Shown: positions 1 through 6,883 of the stretch, in pieces
How the letters are laid out: every line of letters starts with the position of its first letter
How positions within the stretch are numbered: the first letter of the stretch is position 1
Origin: Treponema_I sp045616125
GTDB taxonomy: Bacteria > Spirochaetota > Spirochaetia > Treponematales > Treponemataceae
DNA: 64,000 nt
Assembly (NCBI GenBank): GCA_045616125.1
Contig: JAZLGC010000055.1
Span: 1 to 64,000 of the forward strand
Direction of reading: 5' to 3'
Program-made: the position numbers and the translations under genes
Notes under the pieces: model-generated
The model's database searches: none
Seen by the model: only the letters and a program-made list of their open reading frames with translations
Told to the model about the DNA's origin: nothing

Positions 1-265
1 ACAGCATGCGGGAAACCTCCGGCAGCCGGTCGATGTCCATACCGTAGTGTCTGGTGTTCGGATGGTGCTCCAGATACCGGCGGATTCCGGCAACCTCAAG
101 GCTGTCATGAAACTTGTGATGCAGATAGATATCATCAAACATGTTCACCGGCACTTCTTCAAAAATGCAATCCGGCTGTATTTCCATCAGTTTTTCGTAA
201 TACGCCTGAATGGTGAAATTACCTTTTTCTTCGTGTTCAGAACAGAGAAGATATACTTTTTTCAT
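1..265 (-). CDS. Hypothetical protein, 3' part outside window
   Basis: The first 88 codons of a minus-strand gene start at the ATG at 263-265 and run off the left edge without a stop. The visible protein begins MKKVYLLCSEHEEKGNFT and is soluble-looking, rich in Tyr, His and Glu, with no signal peptide. I do not recognise the family. It starts 10 nt after the stop of the UPF0340 gene on the same strand, so the two are probably co-transcribed. No clear Shine-Dalgarno site precedes it (upstream is GAGTAAAAAGTC), so translation may depend on coupling to the gene before it. The assignment as a gene rests on the open frame, the plausible N-terminus and the tight spacing. Confidence 0.6.
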   Translation of the reverse strand, partial: MKKVYLLCSEHEEKGNFTIQAYYEKLMEIQPDCIFEEVPVNMFDDIYLHHKFHDSLEVAGIRRYLEHHPNTRHYGMDIDRLPEVSRML

Positions 266-275
266 GACTTTTTAC

Positions 276-824
276 TCAGTTATACCGGGCACGTTCACCG
301 CCGATCAGTTTGGGACGGGTAAAGGCTGCCGTAACGTAGGCACTGCCGATATGATTTTCTGCAAGCCGGAAGGGAACCGCAACATCCTTTAAGTGCATGC
401 CGATGAAGGTGCTGCCGATATCGATGCCGGCGCTGGCTTTGATGTGTTCTACTACGGCAGGATGTTCAAATCCGTGGTAGGCAGCCGTTGCAAAAGATCC
501 GCCGCCTTTCAGCCACGGGACAACGCAGACTTCATCATAGCCATAGCGTTCTGCACACTCCCGATTAATAATCAGGGCCCGGTTCAGATGTTCACAGCAC
601 TGGGCAGCCAGATACACCCCATGAGCCTCACAGGTGCGTCGTGCACCACGGAATACCGCCTGCCCGATTTCTTCACTTGATGCATGGCCGATAAGTCCGC
701 CGGCAATCTCACTTGATGAACAGCCAATGACGAAGATAGCCCCTTTAGGAACGGGGTGTGCCGTAAGAACCTGCTCTACAGCATCTGCCACCTGATTCTC
801 GATAGTCTGTAATGATTCTTCCAT
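276..824 (-). CDS. UPF0340 family protein (YwlG/TIGR01440-like)
   Basis: A 182-residue protein matching the UPF0340 family in length and in characteristic segments: VIGCSSSEIAGGLIGHASS near residue 30-48, CEHLNRALIINRE, and the later GIDIGSTFIGMHLKDVAVP. The biochemical role of this family is unknown, so no function is assigned. The open frame extends 33 codons further upstream, but I chose the ATG at 822-824 because AAGGAC lies 8 nt before it and the resulting length fits the family (about 180 residues). The upstream extension (Phe/Leu/Cys-rich) looks like non-coding DNA. It is followed closely by the partial unknown gene at 1-265. Confidence 0.85.
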   Translation of the reverse strand: MEESLQTIENQVADAVEQVLTAHPVPKGAIFVIGCSSSEIAGGLIGHASSEEIGQAVFRGARRTCEAHGVYLAAQCCEHLNRALIINRECAERYGYDEVCVVPWLKGGGSFATAAYHGFEHPAVVEHIKASAGIDIGSTFIGMHLKDVAVPFRLAENHIGSAYVTAAFTRPKLIGGERARYN

Positions 825-902
825 ATTTTTTGTCCTTATGTTGCATTTTTGGAGAATGTTGCTGAATAAAACGAGGGTCAGGCGGGGATGTAGCGTACAA
901 AA

Positions 903-949
903 ATCGTTGAAGCCCGGATCCAATAGTTTCCTTACCGGGCTTCACCGAT
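903..949. repeat. REP-like palindrome, copy 1
   Basis: Arms ATCGTTGAAGCCCGG (903-917) and CCGGGCTTCACCGAT (935-949) pair with one mismatch around a 17-nt loop. The same arm core (TGAAGCCCGG) and 11 nt of the loop (ATAGTTTCCTT) recur in inverted orientation in the hairpin at 2969-3025, so this is a dispersed repeat, not a chance hairpin. Here it lies between two divergent genes, so it is not acting as a terminator of either. Confidence 0.7.
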
Positions 950-1085
950 AGCGACGATATCGAGCGTTTTTGACCGTACCCAGCATGCCGGAAGATTTTT
1001 GTACTGTACGTACAATCCAAAAGGATGGTAGAGCGTATTCAGCAACAAGCACCTCTTTCTGCATAGTAGTGGGTCTGGCAAGCTT

Positions 1086-1114
1086 TTGCAACGACTGGGC
1101 CGGCGTGGTACACT
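1086..1114 (+). promoter_or_regulatory. Promoter of the HD-domain gene, leaderless
   Basis: TTGCAA (1086-1091), a 17-nt spacer and TACACT (1109-1114) form a sigma-70-type promoter. The expected start of transcription falls on the A of the ATG at 1121, leaving no room for a ribosome binding site, so the transcript is predicted to be leaderless. Confidence 0.65.
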
Positions 1115-1120
1115 CGGAAT

Positions 1121-2617
1121 ATGATAATTGATGACACATTGCAGCAGACCGTCATACAGGATCTGCACCGGCTCTTTGAAGGCGAATCTACCGGCCACGA
1201 CGTGGAGCACAGTCTTCGTGTCTTGAAGACTGCCTTGGAGATTGCAGAAGGTGAATCCTGCAACCGGCAGGTAGTCATGCTGGCTTCTCTTTTGCATGAT
1301 GCTGACGACCATAAACTGTTCCACACGGAAAACTATGCCAACGCCCGGAGCATCATGAACTCTCGTGGGGTGCCGTCAGAAGTGCAGGATCAGGTTATTG
1401 CTGCCATTGATGGGATTTCTTTCAGTAAAAATAAGGGACGGAAACCTGCCACCATAGAAGGCTGTATCGTGCAGGATGCCGACCGCCTTGATGCTATGGG
1501 AGCTGTGGGCATTGCCCGGACCTTTGCCTATGGCGGAAAGAAAGGGAGGAGTTTAGCCGAAAGCCTTTCTCATTTTGATGAGAAACTGTTTTTGCTGAAA
1601 GATCTATTGAATACCGAAAGTGCCCGGAAAATTGCTGAACAACGGGACCGGTTGCTCCATGAGTTTTATGATGCCTTTTTGGATGAGTGTACGGATGAAT
1701 CTGGTGGGGGCCAGATGTCGTCAAAGAAACAGGCCGTTTTCCACCTGCCCGGGCTTTTTGAGTTCTACGATTTATACCGGCTTTTTTTGCCTTTGTGGAA
1801 AGAACATCGTAACTGGTTTTATGACTGGGTTGAAATCGGCAGTATCTACGGTGCTCCGGCAGATGCACTGTGGGGCGGCGGACGGGCAGGTTACGGAAAG
1901 AACGGCATAGAAAAACAGGTACTTGCCCTTTGCCGGGAATACGGAATCTCAGCCCGTCTGACTTTCAGCAATTCCCTTCTTACAGAAGAACATCTTTCTG
2001 ACCGCCAGTGTAACCGGCTTTGTGAGCTTTTTGCTTCTGTATCAGGCAATGGCGTTATTGTCCACAGCGATCTGCTTGCGTCATATATCAGACAGCACTA
2101 TCCCTCTCTCTATCTGGTGTCTTCAACCACCAAAGTCATTACTGATTTCACTGCCTTTACCACAGAACTTAACCGCCCGGAGTTTTCCTACGTGGTTCCC
2201 GACTTCCGGTTGAACCCCTGTCTGGAACAGCTTTCGGCCCTGCCGCAGAATCTGAAGAATAAGGTGGAGTTCCTCTGTAACGAATGCTGCTGGTTTGGCT
2301 GCTATCAGCGGAAGGCATGTTATGAGCACGTAAGTGCCCTTGCGTTGGGAAATGATTGTGGTGAATGGGACTGCTGCTCTCCGGATCGGGACGGCGGCTA
2401 TGTGTTCTCTAAGGCCATGGAGAATCCGGGCTTTATCAGCCGGGAGGCAGTGCGGGAGCGGTATCTGGCATCCGGTTTTACCAACTTCAAGATAGAAGGC
2501 CGCAGTCTGGGTAGCGCCCTGATTCTGGAGTTCCTGCTCTATTACCTGACAAAACCGGAATACCAGCTGCAGGTTCGGGAGGCAATCTATCTTGATAACT
2601 CCCTGGATTTGTTCTGA
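1121..2617 (+). CDS. HD-domain phosphohydrolase fused to a Cys-rich unknown domain
   Basis: A 498-residue protein in two parts. Residues 1 to about 200 form an HD-type metal-dependent phosphohydrolase: GHDVEH (His26, His30), LLHDADDHK (His59-Asp60) and VQDADRLDAMG (Asp119/Asp121), as in YpgQ/YedJ-type HD proteins. Residues 210-498 are a separate domain I cannot name. It carries GSIYGAPADALWGGGRAGYG and a cysteine cluster at about 386, 389, 390, 394 and 400, with more Cys at 413-419; the spacing suggests a metal or Fe-S site, and its SSTTK and VVPDFRLNP segments resemble uncharacterised TIM-barrel proteins. Standalone HD proteins end near residue 210, so this looks like a fusion. No signal peptide, so probably cytoplasmic. 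It starts directly behind its own promoter. Confidence 0.8.
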   Translation: MIIDDTLQQTVIQDLHRLFEGESTGHDVEHSLRVLKTALEIAEGESCNRQVVMLASLLHDADDHKLFHTENYANARSIMNSRGVPSEVQDQVIAAIDGISFSKNKGRKPATIEGCIVQDADRLDAMGAVGIARTFAYGGKKGRSLAESLSHFDEKLFLLKDLLNTESARKIAEQRDRLLHEFYDAFLDECTDESGGGQMSSKKQAVFHLPGLFEFYDLYRLFLPLWKEHRNWFYDWVEIGSIYGAPADALWGGGRAGYGKNGIEKQVLALCREYGISARLTFSNSLLTEEHLSDRQCNRLCELFASVSGNGVIVHSDLLASYIRQHYPSLYLVSSTTKVITDFTAFTTELNRPEFSYVVPDFRLNPCLEQLSALPQNLKNKVEFLCNECCWFGCYQRKACYEHVSALALGNDCGEWDCCSPDRDGGYVFSKAMENPGFISREAVRERYLASGFTNFKIEGRSLGSALILEFLLYYLTKPEYQLQVREAIYLDNSLDLF

Positions 2618-2640
2618 ACGACGGATTAGTATGAGTAATT

Positions 2641-2860
2641 GTGAAATATAGTAATAAAATGCCTGAAATTTGGTATTTGTTACTATATTTTTCACATACG
2701 ATATATATTGCCGCTTTTATTTCGTTAGGAAAGTAGTAATAAATACGGTAAAAAGAACAATTTGTTATTATATTTGGGTAATTGAAACGATGGTTGATTC
2801 TAAATAGGAGATAAAAAGTAGTAATAGATAGTCAAATATCAGTCATTTGTTACTACTTTT
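2641..2860. repeat. Three dyads at an exact 85-bp period
   Basis: In the convergent gap after the gene ending at 2617, the motif TAGTAATA begins at 2649, 2734 and 2819 and its inverted partner ATTTGTTAYTA begins at 2675, 2760 and 2845, so both half-sites repeat at exactly 85 bp. Each pair forms a dyad with a 14-16-nt centre. Copy 1 extends outward to GTGAAA/TTTCAC (2641-2695). Copy 3 pairs 16 nt (2814-2829 with 2845-2860). The centres and the roughly 48 nt between dyads are not conserved. There is no ORF. The constraint is on the half-sites and their spacing, as expected for protein binding sites or structured RNA; the function is unknown. Confidence 0.75.
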
Positions 2861-2968
2861 GCGTCTTTTGTTTTGTCTGGAGAATTCTTAGTACATTGCC
2901 ACTGAACCGGTATCGGTAATCATAGAATTGAGAAAAAGGTACAGAGCGGGATGCGTGACAGTAAATGC

Positions 2969-3025
2969 AAAAATTGGTGAAGCCCGGCAAGGAAACTATA
3001 ATACCGGGCTTCACCAATTTTTTTT
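2969..3025. terminator. Bidirectional terminator built on REP-like palindrome copy 2
   Basis: The left arm AAAATTGGTGAAGCCCGG (ending 2987) and the right arm CCGGGCTTCACCAATTTT (from 3004) form an 18-bp stem, with a T8 run on the plus strand and T5 on the minus strand. It sits between the convergent HD-fusion gene and copA and can end both transcripts. Stem core and loop are shared with the palindrome at 903-949. Confidence 0.85.
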
Positions 3026-3077
3026 CAGTACCCATCCCGCCGGTAAATCTGTTCTGACAGATTTCGCCTTTCAGTGG

Positions 3078-3287
3078 TTACTTAACGGCAACCACCTGAT
3101 AACCGGCGTCAACGACGGCAGCGGTCAGAGTGTCGTTGGAAACGCCGTCTGCTACCTGGCATACGGCGTTTTTGTTTTCAAGGCTTACTTCAGCGGTAAC
3201 GCCTTCAATGGCGTTCAAGGCTTTGGTTACGTGTCCAACGCAGTGCATGCACATCATGCCCTCAATTGAAAGTTCTACAGTTTTCAT
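3078..3287 (-). CDS. CopZ-like copper chaperone module, possible internal start
   Basis: The last 69 codons of the long copA frame are a complete heavy-metal-associated domain: MKTVELSIEGMMCMHC with the copper-binding C-x2-C, ending at the shared stop. A strong Shine-Dalgarno sequence (AAAGGAG, then 6 nt, then ATG at 3285-3287) precedes exactly this methionine, which an internal codon of a fused protein would not need. The likely reading is that this was, and perhaps still is, a separately translated CopZ chaperone that passes Cu(I) to CopA. It is joined in frame to copA because the spacer, made largely of palindromic repeats, has no stop codon. Both products could be made. Confidence 0.5.
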   Translation of the reverse strand: MKTVELSIEGMMCMHCVGHVTKALNAIEGVTAEVSLENKNAVCQVADGVSNDTLTAAVVDAGYQVVAVK

Positions 3288-5987
3288 AGTCATCTCCTTT
3301 GTGACGATTGGTGAGTTTTCTGCCGGCACGGACGCCGGCGTATCGTTGGGGTTTGCATCGCAAACCCCGGTAAGGTTCTCTGACAGGGAAGTCAGAGAAC
3401 CGTCGTTCTCCTTACTGTAATTATGTGTAGTCTGTGCCGGCATGGACGCCGGCGAAATGTTGGGGTTTGCATCGCAAACCCCAGTAAGGTCATCTGGCAC
3501 GGATGTCAGACGACCGCCGTTTTTTGCTTTCATCGCCTTAAAAAAGTTGAGCCGCAGTGCATTACTTACAACAAACAGGCTACTTAACCCCATGGCGGCA
3601 GAAGCGAACATGGGGTTCATCTGGATGCCGGCAGCGGTAAAGAACAGTCCAGCTGCCAGAGGGATACACAGCACATTATAAAAGAACGCCCAGAACAGAT
3701 TCTGCTTGATATTCCGGAGCACTGCTTTTCCCAGCCGGAGTGCGTCGGCAGCATCCTGCAGGTCATTACGCACCAGAATAACGCCGGCACTTTCAATGGC
3801 CGTATCAGTACCGGCACCAATGGCAATGCCCACATCAGCCCGGGTTAAGGCCGGACTGTCATTAATGCCGTCACCTACCATGGCAACGGTATGGCCCGTT
3901 TCCTGCAGCTGCCTGACAGCAGCTTCTTTACCGTCAGGAAGCACTCCTGCAATTACGTCAGTAATGCCGGCCTGAGCTGCAACGGCCCGGGCCGTTACTT
4001 CGTTGTCACCGGTTAAGAGTACCACCTTTTTGCCTTGTTTCTGCATGGCCGCAATGGCATCTGCACTGGTGGCCCGGATAGGGTCAGCTACAAAAATTGC
4101 ACCCAGAAGGCGGCCATCACGGGCAAAAAACAGAGGAGTGCGGCCAAGACCTGTCAGTTCTACAGCCCGGACAAAAAGTCTGCCGGCGTCCGGATCCGAA
4201 CCGGTAGTCGTTTCTCCCTGTGACAGGACACTTTCTATGAACACCTGGTTTCCGCCATAACAGCGGACGCCATCAATATCAGCCTGAACGCCTTTCCCGC
4301 CAAGGGTTTCAAAATTCGTAATGACCCCGGCACCGCCAGCCGCTATCGTACCGCCAGCAGTCCCCGAACCGCCAGCCTCCACATATTCTACCACAGCGGC
4401 AGCCAGCGGATGACTGCTTTCCTTTTCCAGGGCATATGCCGTGTTCAGAAGATCCCGCCGTGTATCATCAGAACTGGCGGTCAGTACATCAGTAACCTTC
4501 GGCTTTCCTTCTGTAACAGTACCGGTTTTGTCCAGAACAACCGTATCAATGCGGCTCAACAGTTCCAGTGCTTCACCGTTCCGCACCAGAATGCCGTTTT
4601 CAGCGCCTTTCCCGGTACCCACCATAATGGCCAGCGGAGTTGCAAGACCCAGAGCACAGGGGCAGCTTACTACCAGAACAGCAACGGCACAGGTCAGGGC
4701 AAAGGTTACGCCGCTACCAGCAATGAGCCATCCGGCAAAGGTAATCAGGGCAATGCCGATAACGGCCGGTACAAAGTACAGGGCCACCGTATCAGCAATG
4801 CGGGCAACGGGGGCTTTTCCGCTGGCAGCTTCTTCTACCAGAGCGATAATCCGGGCAAAACTGGTGTCTTTTCCAACGGCATCAGCCCGAACATAGAGCA
4901 CGCCGTTCTGGTTCAAGGTTGCAGCCTTTACCGTGTCTCCGGCAGCCTTTTCCACCGGCAGACTTTCACCGGTCAGACTTGCTTCGTTTACGGAACTCTG
5001 ACCCCGCAGCACTGTCCCGTCAACGGGAACGCTGGTGCCCGGCTTTACCACGACGGTTTCTCCCAGACCAACGTTGGCTGCATCAATTTCAACTTCTATT
5101 TCACGGCCGGTGCCGCTACCGTTTCCGCTTCCGTCTGCTGCAGGACGCAAAACCACGGCAGTGCGGGGCGTCATGGAAACCAGCCGGGCTATGGCAGATC
5201 CGGTCTTCTTTTTTCCCAGAGACTCAAACCATTTTCCCAGGGTAATAATCGTCAGAATAGTGCCGGCGCCTTCAAAATAGTAGGTGCTTCCGAAAATGCC
5301 GGTCATGTTCATGCCGTGATGGGCACCCGACGCAGTGTGGGCCATATGGGTCATCAGTGATGGATCAAGATATGCCTGCTCCAGTTTTACCAGAGTAAGG
5401 ACAAACGTTACCAGACTGTACAGGATACTGGCAGTGGCACCAAGCGCCACCAGGGCGTTCATGTTGGGGTGCAGCGCCTTAAGGCTTTTGAAACCGCTTT
5501 CAAAAATCACCCGGTTCACCCACACAATGGGAATCAGGCACAAAAGCTGCAAGAATGCCGATGCCATACTGGGAACCGATGCATTGAACATGGAAAGATA
5601 CATAAGAGGTACCAGAAAGATGATGCTCCAGATGAACCGCTTTTTCAGCGCCTTGGTCTGCTCGTCTGCAATATCGCCGTTCCCGCCAGAACTTTCTATG
5701 CCGCAAGACCCGGCGGTACAAGCCTGGCCCGTGGTTCCTCCGTTATCCGTGGCGACATCGCTATTATTCAGAATCCCATATCCAGCCTTTTCTACCGCCT
5801 CTGTAATGGCGGCAACGGCAGCCGATTCCGTTTCAAACACAGATTCATCGTATTCTGCCTGCAGTTTATTGGCCAGAAGGTTTACGGAAACCGCATCAAG
5901 CCCTGCTATTTTTCGGGTTACCCGTTCAACGGTGCTGGAACAGGCGGCGCAGGTCATACCCGTAACGGTAAGCGTCAGTTTTTTCAT
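3078..5987 (-). CDS. copA: Copper-translocating P1B-type ATPase with C-terminal CopZ-like domain
   Basis: A 969-residue inner-membrane Cu(I) exporter. An N-terminal heavy-metal-associated domain has GMTCAAC (Cys13/Cys16). Eight hydrophobic segments follow; the ion-path motif SCPCALGLATP lies near residue 441, the phosphorylation site DKTGT near 485, and GDGIND in the P domain. The conserved ATPase ends near residue 820 (ALRLNFFKAMKAKN). Next come two imperfect 38-residue repeats, each with LTGVCDANPN, encoded by the palindromic elements at 3322-3520, and then a second HMA domain (GMMCMHC). Such a repeat linker is not normal for CopA. The ATG overlaps the stop of csoR by 4 nt, so the operon is csoR-copA, controlled by the operator before csoR. 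Confidence 0.95.
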   Translation of the reverse strand: MKKLTLTVTGMTCAACSSTVERVTRKIAGLDAVSVNLLANKLQAEYDESVFETESAAVAAITEAVEKAGYGILNNSDVATDNGGTTGQACTAGSCGIESSGGNGDIADEQTKALKKRFIWSIIFLVPLMYLSMFNASVPSMASAFLQLLCLIPIVWVNRVIFESGFKSLKALHPNMNALVALGATASILYSLVTFVLTLVKLEQAYLDPSLMTHMAHTASGAHHGMNMTGIFGSTYYFEGAGTILTIITLGKWFESLGKKKTGSAIARLVSMTPRTAVVLRPAADGSGNGSGTGREIEVEIDAANVGLGETVVVKPGTSVPVDGTVLRGQSSVNEASLTGESLPVEKAAGDTVKAATLNQNGVLYVRADAVGKDTSFARIIALVEEAASGKAPVARIADTVALYFVPAVIGIALITFAGWLIAGSGVTFALTCAVAVLVVSCPCALGLATPLAIMVGTGKGAENGILVRNGEALELLSRIDTVVLDKTGTVTEGKPKVTDVLTASSDDTRRDLLNTAYALEKESSHPLAAAVVEYVEAGGSGTAGGTIAAGGAGVITNFETLGGKGVQADIDGVRCYGGNQVFIESVLSQGETTTGSDPDAGRLFVRAVELTGLGRTPLFFARDGRLLGAIFVADPIRATSADAIAAMQKQGKKVVLLTGDNEVTARAVAAQAGITDVIAGVLPDGKEAAVRQLQETGHTVAMVGDGINDSPALTRADVGIAIGAGTDTAIESAGVILVRNDLQDAADALRLGKAVLRNIKQNLFWAFFYNVLCIPLAAGLFFTAAGIQMNPMFASAAMGLSSLFVVSNALRLNFFKAMKAKNGGRLTSVPDDLTGVCDANPNISPASMPAQTTHNYSKENDGSLTSLSENLTGVCDANPNDTPASVPAENSPIVTKEMTMKTVELSIEGMMCMHCVGHVTKALNAIEGVTAEVSLENKNAVCQVADGVSNDTLTAAVVDAGYQVVAVK
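3322..3520. repeat. Tandem pair of palindromic elements inside the copA frame
   Basis: Two copies (3322-3406 and 3436-3520; period 114 bp, 38 codons) each hold three hairpins. The first is GCCGGC...GCCGGC, the second GGGGTTTGC/GCAAACCCC. Then comes GGTAAGG or AGTAAGG, the third hairpin, and CGTCG or CGCCG. Hairpin 3 differs between copies but keeps pairing: copy 1 has arms GGTTCTCTGAC/GTCAGAGAACC, copy 2 GGTCATCTGGCA/TGTCAGACGACC, with a T-to-C change matched by A-to-G on the other arm. Both copies are translated in frame as part of CopA. Related elements lie at 8919, 18012 and 59485. Confidence 0.85.
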
Positions 5988-6256
5988 TTTCCCAGCTTCT
6001 CCAGAATGGCGTTTATTTCTGCAATTTTTGTGTCTTTTTCGCTGTCACAGCAGCAGTCCACAGCATCACGCACACAACCGCTGACGTGTGCTTGCAGTAC
6101 CTGTGTGTTGGCTTTTCTCAGAATGGCATCCGTCGCCATCAGCTGATTTGAAATATCAATGCAATACCGGTCTTCTTCAATCATCTTGAGAATCCCGTCA
6201 AGCTGTCCCCTCGCTGTCTTTACCAGCCGGGTAATGGTTTCTTTGTCTGCTTTCAT
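5984..6256 (-). CDS. csoR: CsoR-type copper-sensing repressor
   Basis: A 90-residue all-helical protein of the CsoR/RcnR (DUF156) family. The Cu(I)-binding Cys-His-Cys triad is present: Cys in EEDRYCIDIS, then His and Cys four residues apart in QAHVSGC. Apo-CsoR represses, and copper releases it from DNA. The longer open frame has 12 more codons upstream, but these would run through the promoter; the ATG at 6254-6256 lies 7 nt after the -10 box, so the mRNA is predicted leaderless. The C-terminus carries an unusual DCCCD cluster. Its stop overlaps the copA start by 4 nt, as expected for a copper-inducible operon. Confidence 0.93.
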   Translation of the reverse strand: MKADKETITRLVKTARGQLDGILKMIEEDRYCIDISNQLMATDAILRKANTQVLQAHVSGCVRDAVDCCCDSEKDTKIAEINAILEKLGK

Positions 6257-6263
6257 AGTTATG

Positions 6264-6292
6264 AATATAACCCCACCCCTGGGGGGTGTCAA
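6264..6292 (-). promoter_or_regulatory. csoR-copA promoter with CsoR-type operator in the spacer
   Basis: Reading the minus strand: TTGACA (6292-6287), a 17-nt spacer and TATATT (6269-6264). The spacer CCCCCCAGGGGTGGGG is the G/C-tract dyad typical of CsoR operators and occupies exactly the -35/-10 interval, so bound repressor would block RNA polymerase. Translation starts 7 nt after the -10. Confidence 0.85.
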
Positions 6293-6807
6293 GAGGATTT
6301 CTGATGGCGAGGGCGTTCCCCCTGACGGGGTCGCTATGTTCCGGGTTCGCTATCCGCTCATTCCTCCGCGTTGCTCCGGAACGTGTTCGCGGCTCCGCCG
6401 CTCCACGCCCTGCACAGCGCTAACGCATCAGTCCCCACCGCAATTTCCGGCATTATGTGCTCGTTCCGGTGGAGTAGTTGCAGTTTCCCTGCATTATGTT
6501 CTCTTTCCGGCTTTTTTCGTGTAAGTGTGCTGAAAATCCGTTCACAAATGATTCAAAACACCTTTTCTGCACCGCCGTTCCGGCTTTTTCGCTGTTTTTT
6601 CTTCAAAAGCCGGAAAAAAGCAGATCAGTGACAGACATGCCTGTTCTGCTAGTCTGAAGTCCTCTGACATCGTACGGATTATTTGAACAAAAACGCCTTT
6701 TTCAGCCGGAAAACACTATACATTTTCAAATTTCTGCCATCCACCCTACGGATATAATTCCACCTTATCGTTTTTAAGCCGGAAATAGCCAGCCAATTTC
6801 CTTTCCC
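6293..6807. other. Non-coding region, GC-rich then AT-rich
   Basis: No convincing gene. About 6300-6430 is GC-rich with short inverted runs (CCCCTGACGGGG; CGCGGCTCCGCCGC) and resembles degenerate dispersed repeat DNA. From 6500 on, the motif CCGGCTTTT or its inverse AAAAGCCGG recurs (about 6503, 6580, 6605, 6696, 6778); 6580-6588 and 6605-6613 form a 9-bp stem. Open frames here have no start signals and are treated as spurious. Confidence 0.5.
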
Positions 6808-6835
6808 CTGACGTCAGCTTTTTTTGTGCTATCAT
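6808..6835 (+). promoter_or_regulatory. Promoter of the leader ORF and YjbR-like gene
   Basis: CTGACG (6808-6813), a 16-nt spacer and TATCAT (6830-6835). The start of transcription should fall at the ATG at 6842, six nt after the -10. Confidence 0.5.
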
Positions 6836-6841
6836 ACCCGT

Positions 6842-6883
6842 ATGACAAAAATCCGTTATGCACCCCAAAAGGAACTGGCATGA
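6842..6883 (+). CDS. Leaderless 13-codon leader ORF
   Basis: A 13-codon frame (MTKIRYAPQKELA) begins exactly six nt after a TATCAT -10 box, at the spacing seen for the other leaderless starts in this window, and its TGA overlaps the ATG of the YjbR-like gene (ATGA). The Shine-Dalgarno sequence of the next gene (AAAAGGAAC) lies inside it, so ribosomes finishing the leader could re-initiate there. The peptide shows no run of one amino acid, so it is not an obvious attenuation leader. It is too short to prove by composition; position and overlap are the evidence. Confidence 0.45.
   Translation: MTKIRYAPQKELA

Noticed and set aside
2641..2903. CRISPR-like array of repeats with spacers
   Set aside because: Only short half-sites are conserved, there are three units, the loop inside each repeat varies, and no cas gene is nearby. 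A dyad array explains it better.
4919..5280. Apparent repeats of Gly/Ser codons in the copA region as a separate repeat locus
   Set aside because: These lie in a variable, glycine-rich loop of CopA near residue 295 and show no hairpin or duplication structure.
4410..5360. Long plus-strand open frame of 316 codons opposite copA
   Set aside because: It is antisense to the highly conserved core of CopA, has no ribosome binding site or recognisable domain, and its composition follows the opposite strand.
6159..6631. Open frames in the GC-rich region after csoR
   Set aside because: They overlap csoR or its promoter, have no start signals and translate to low-complexity Ser/Pro/Arg sequence.
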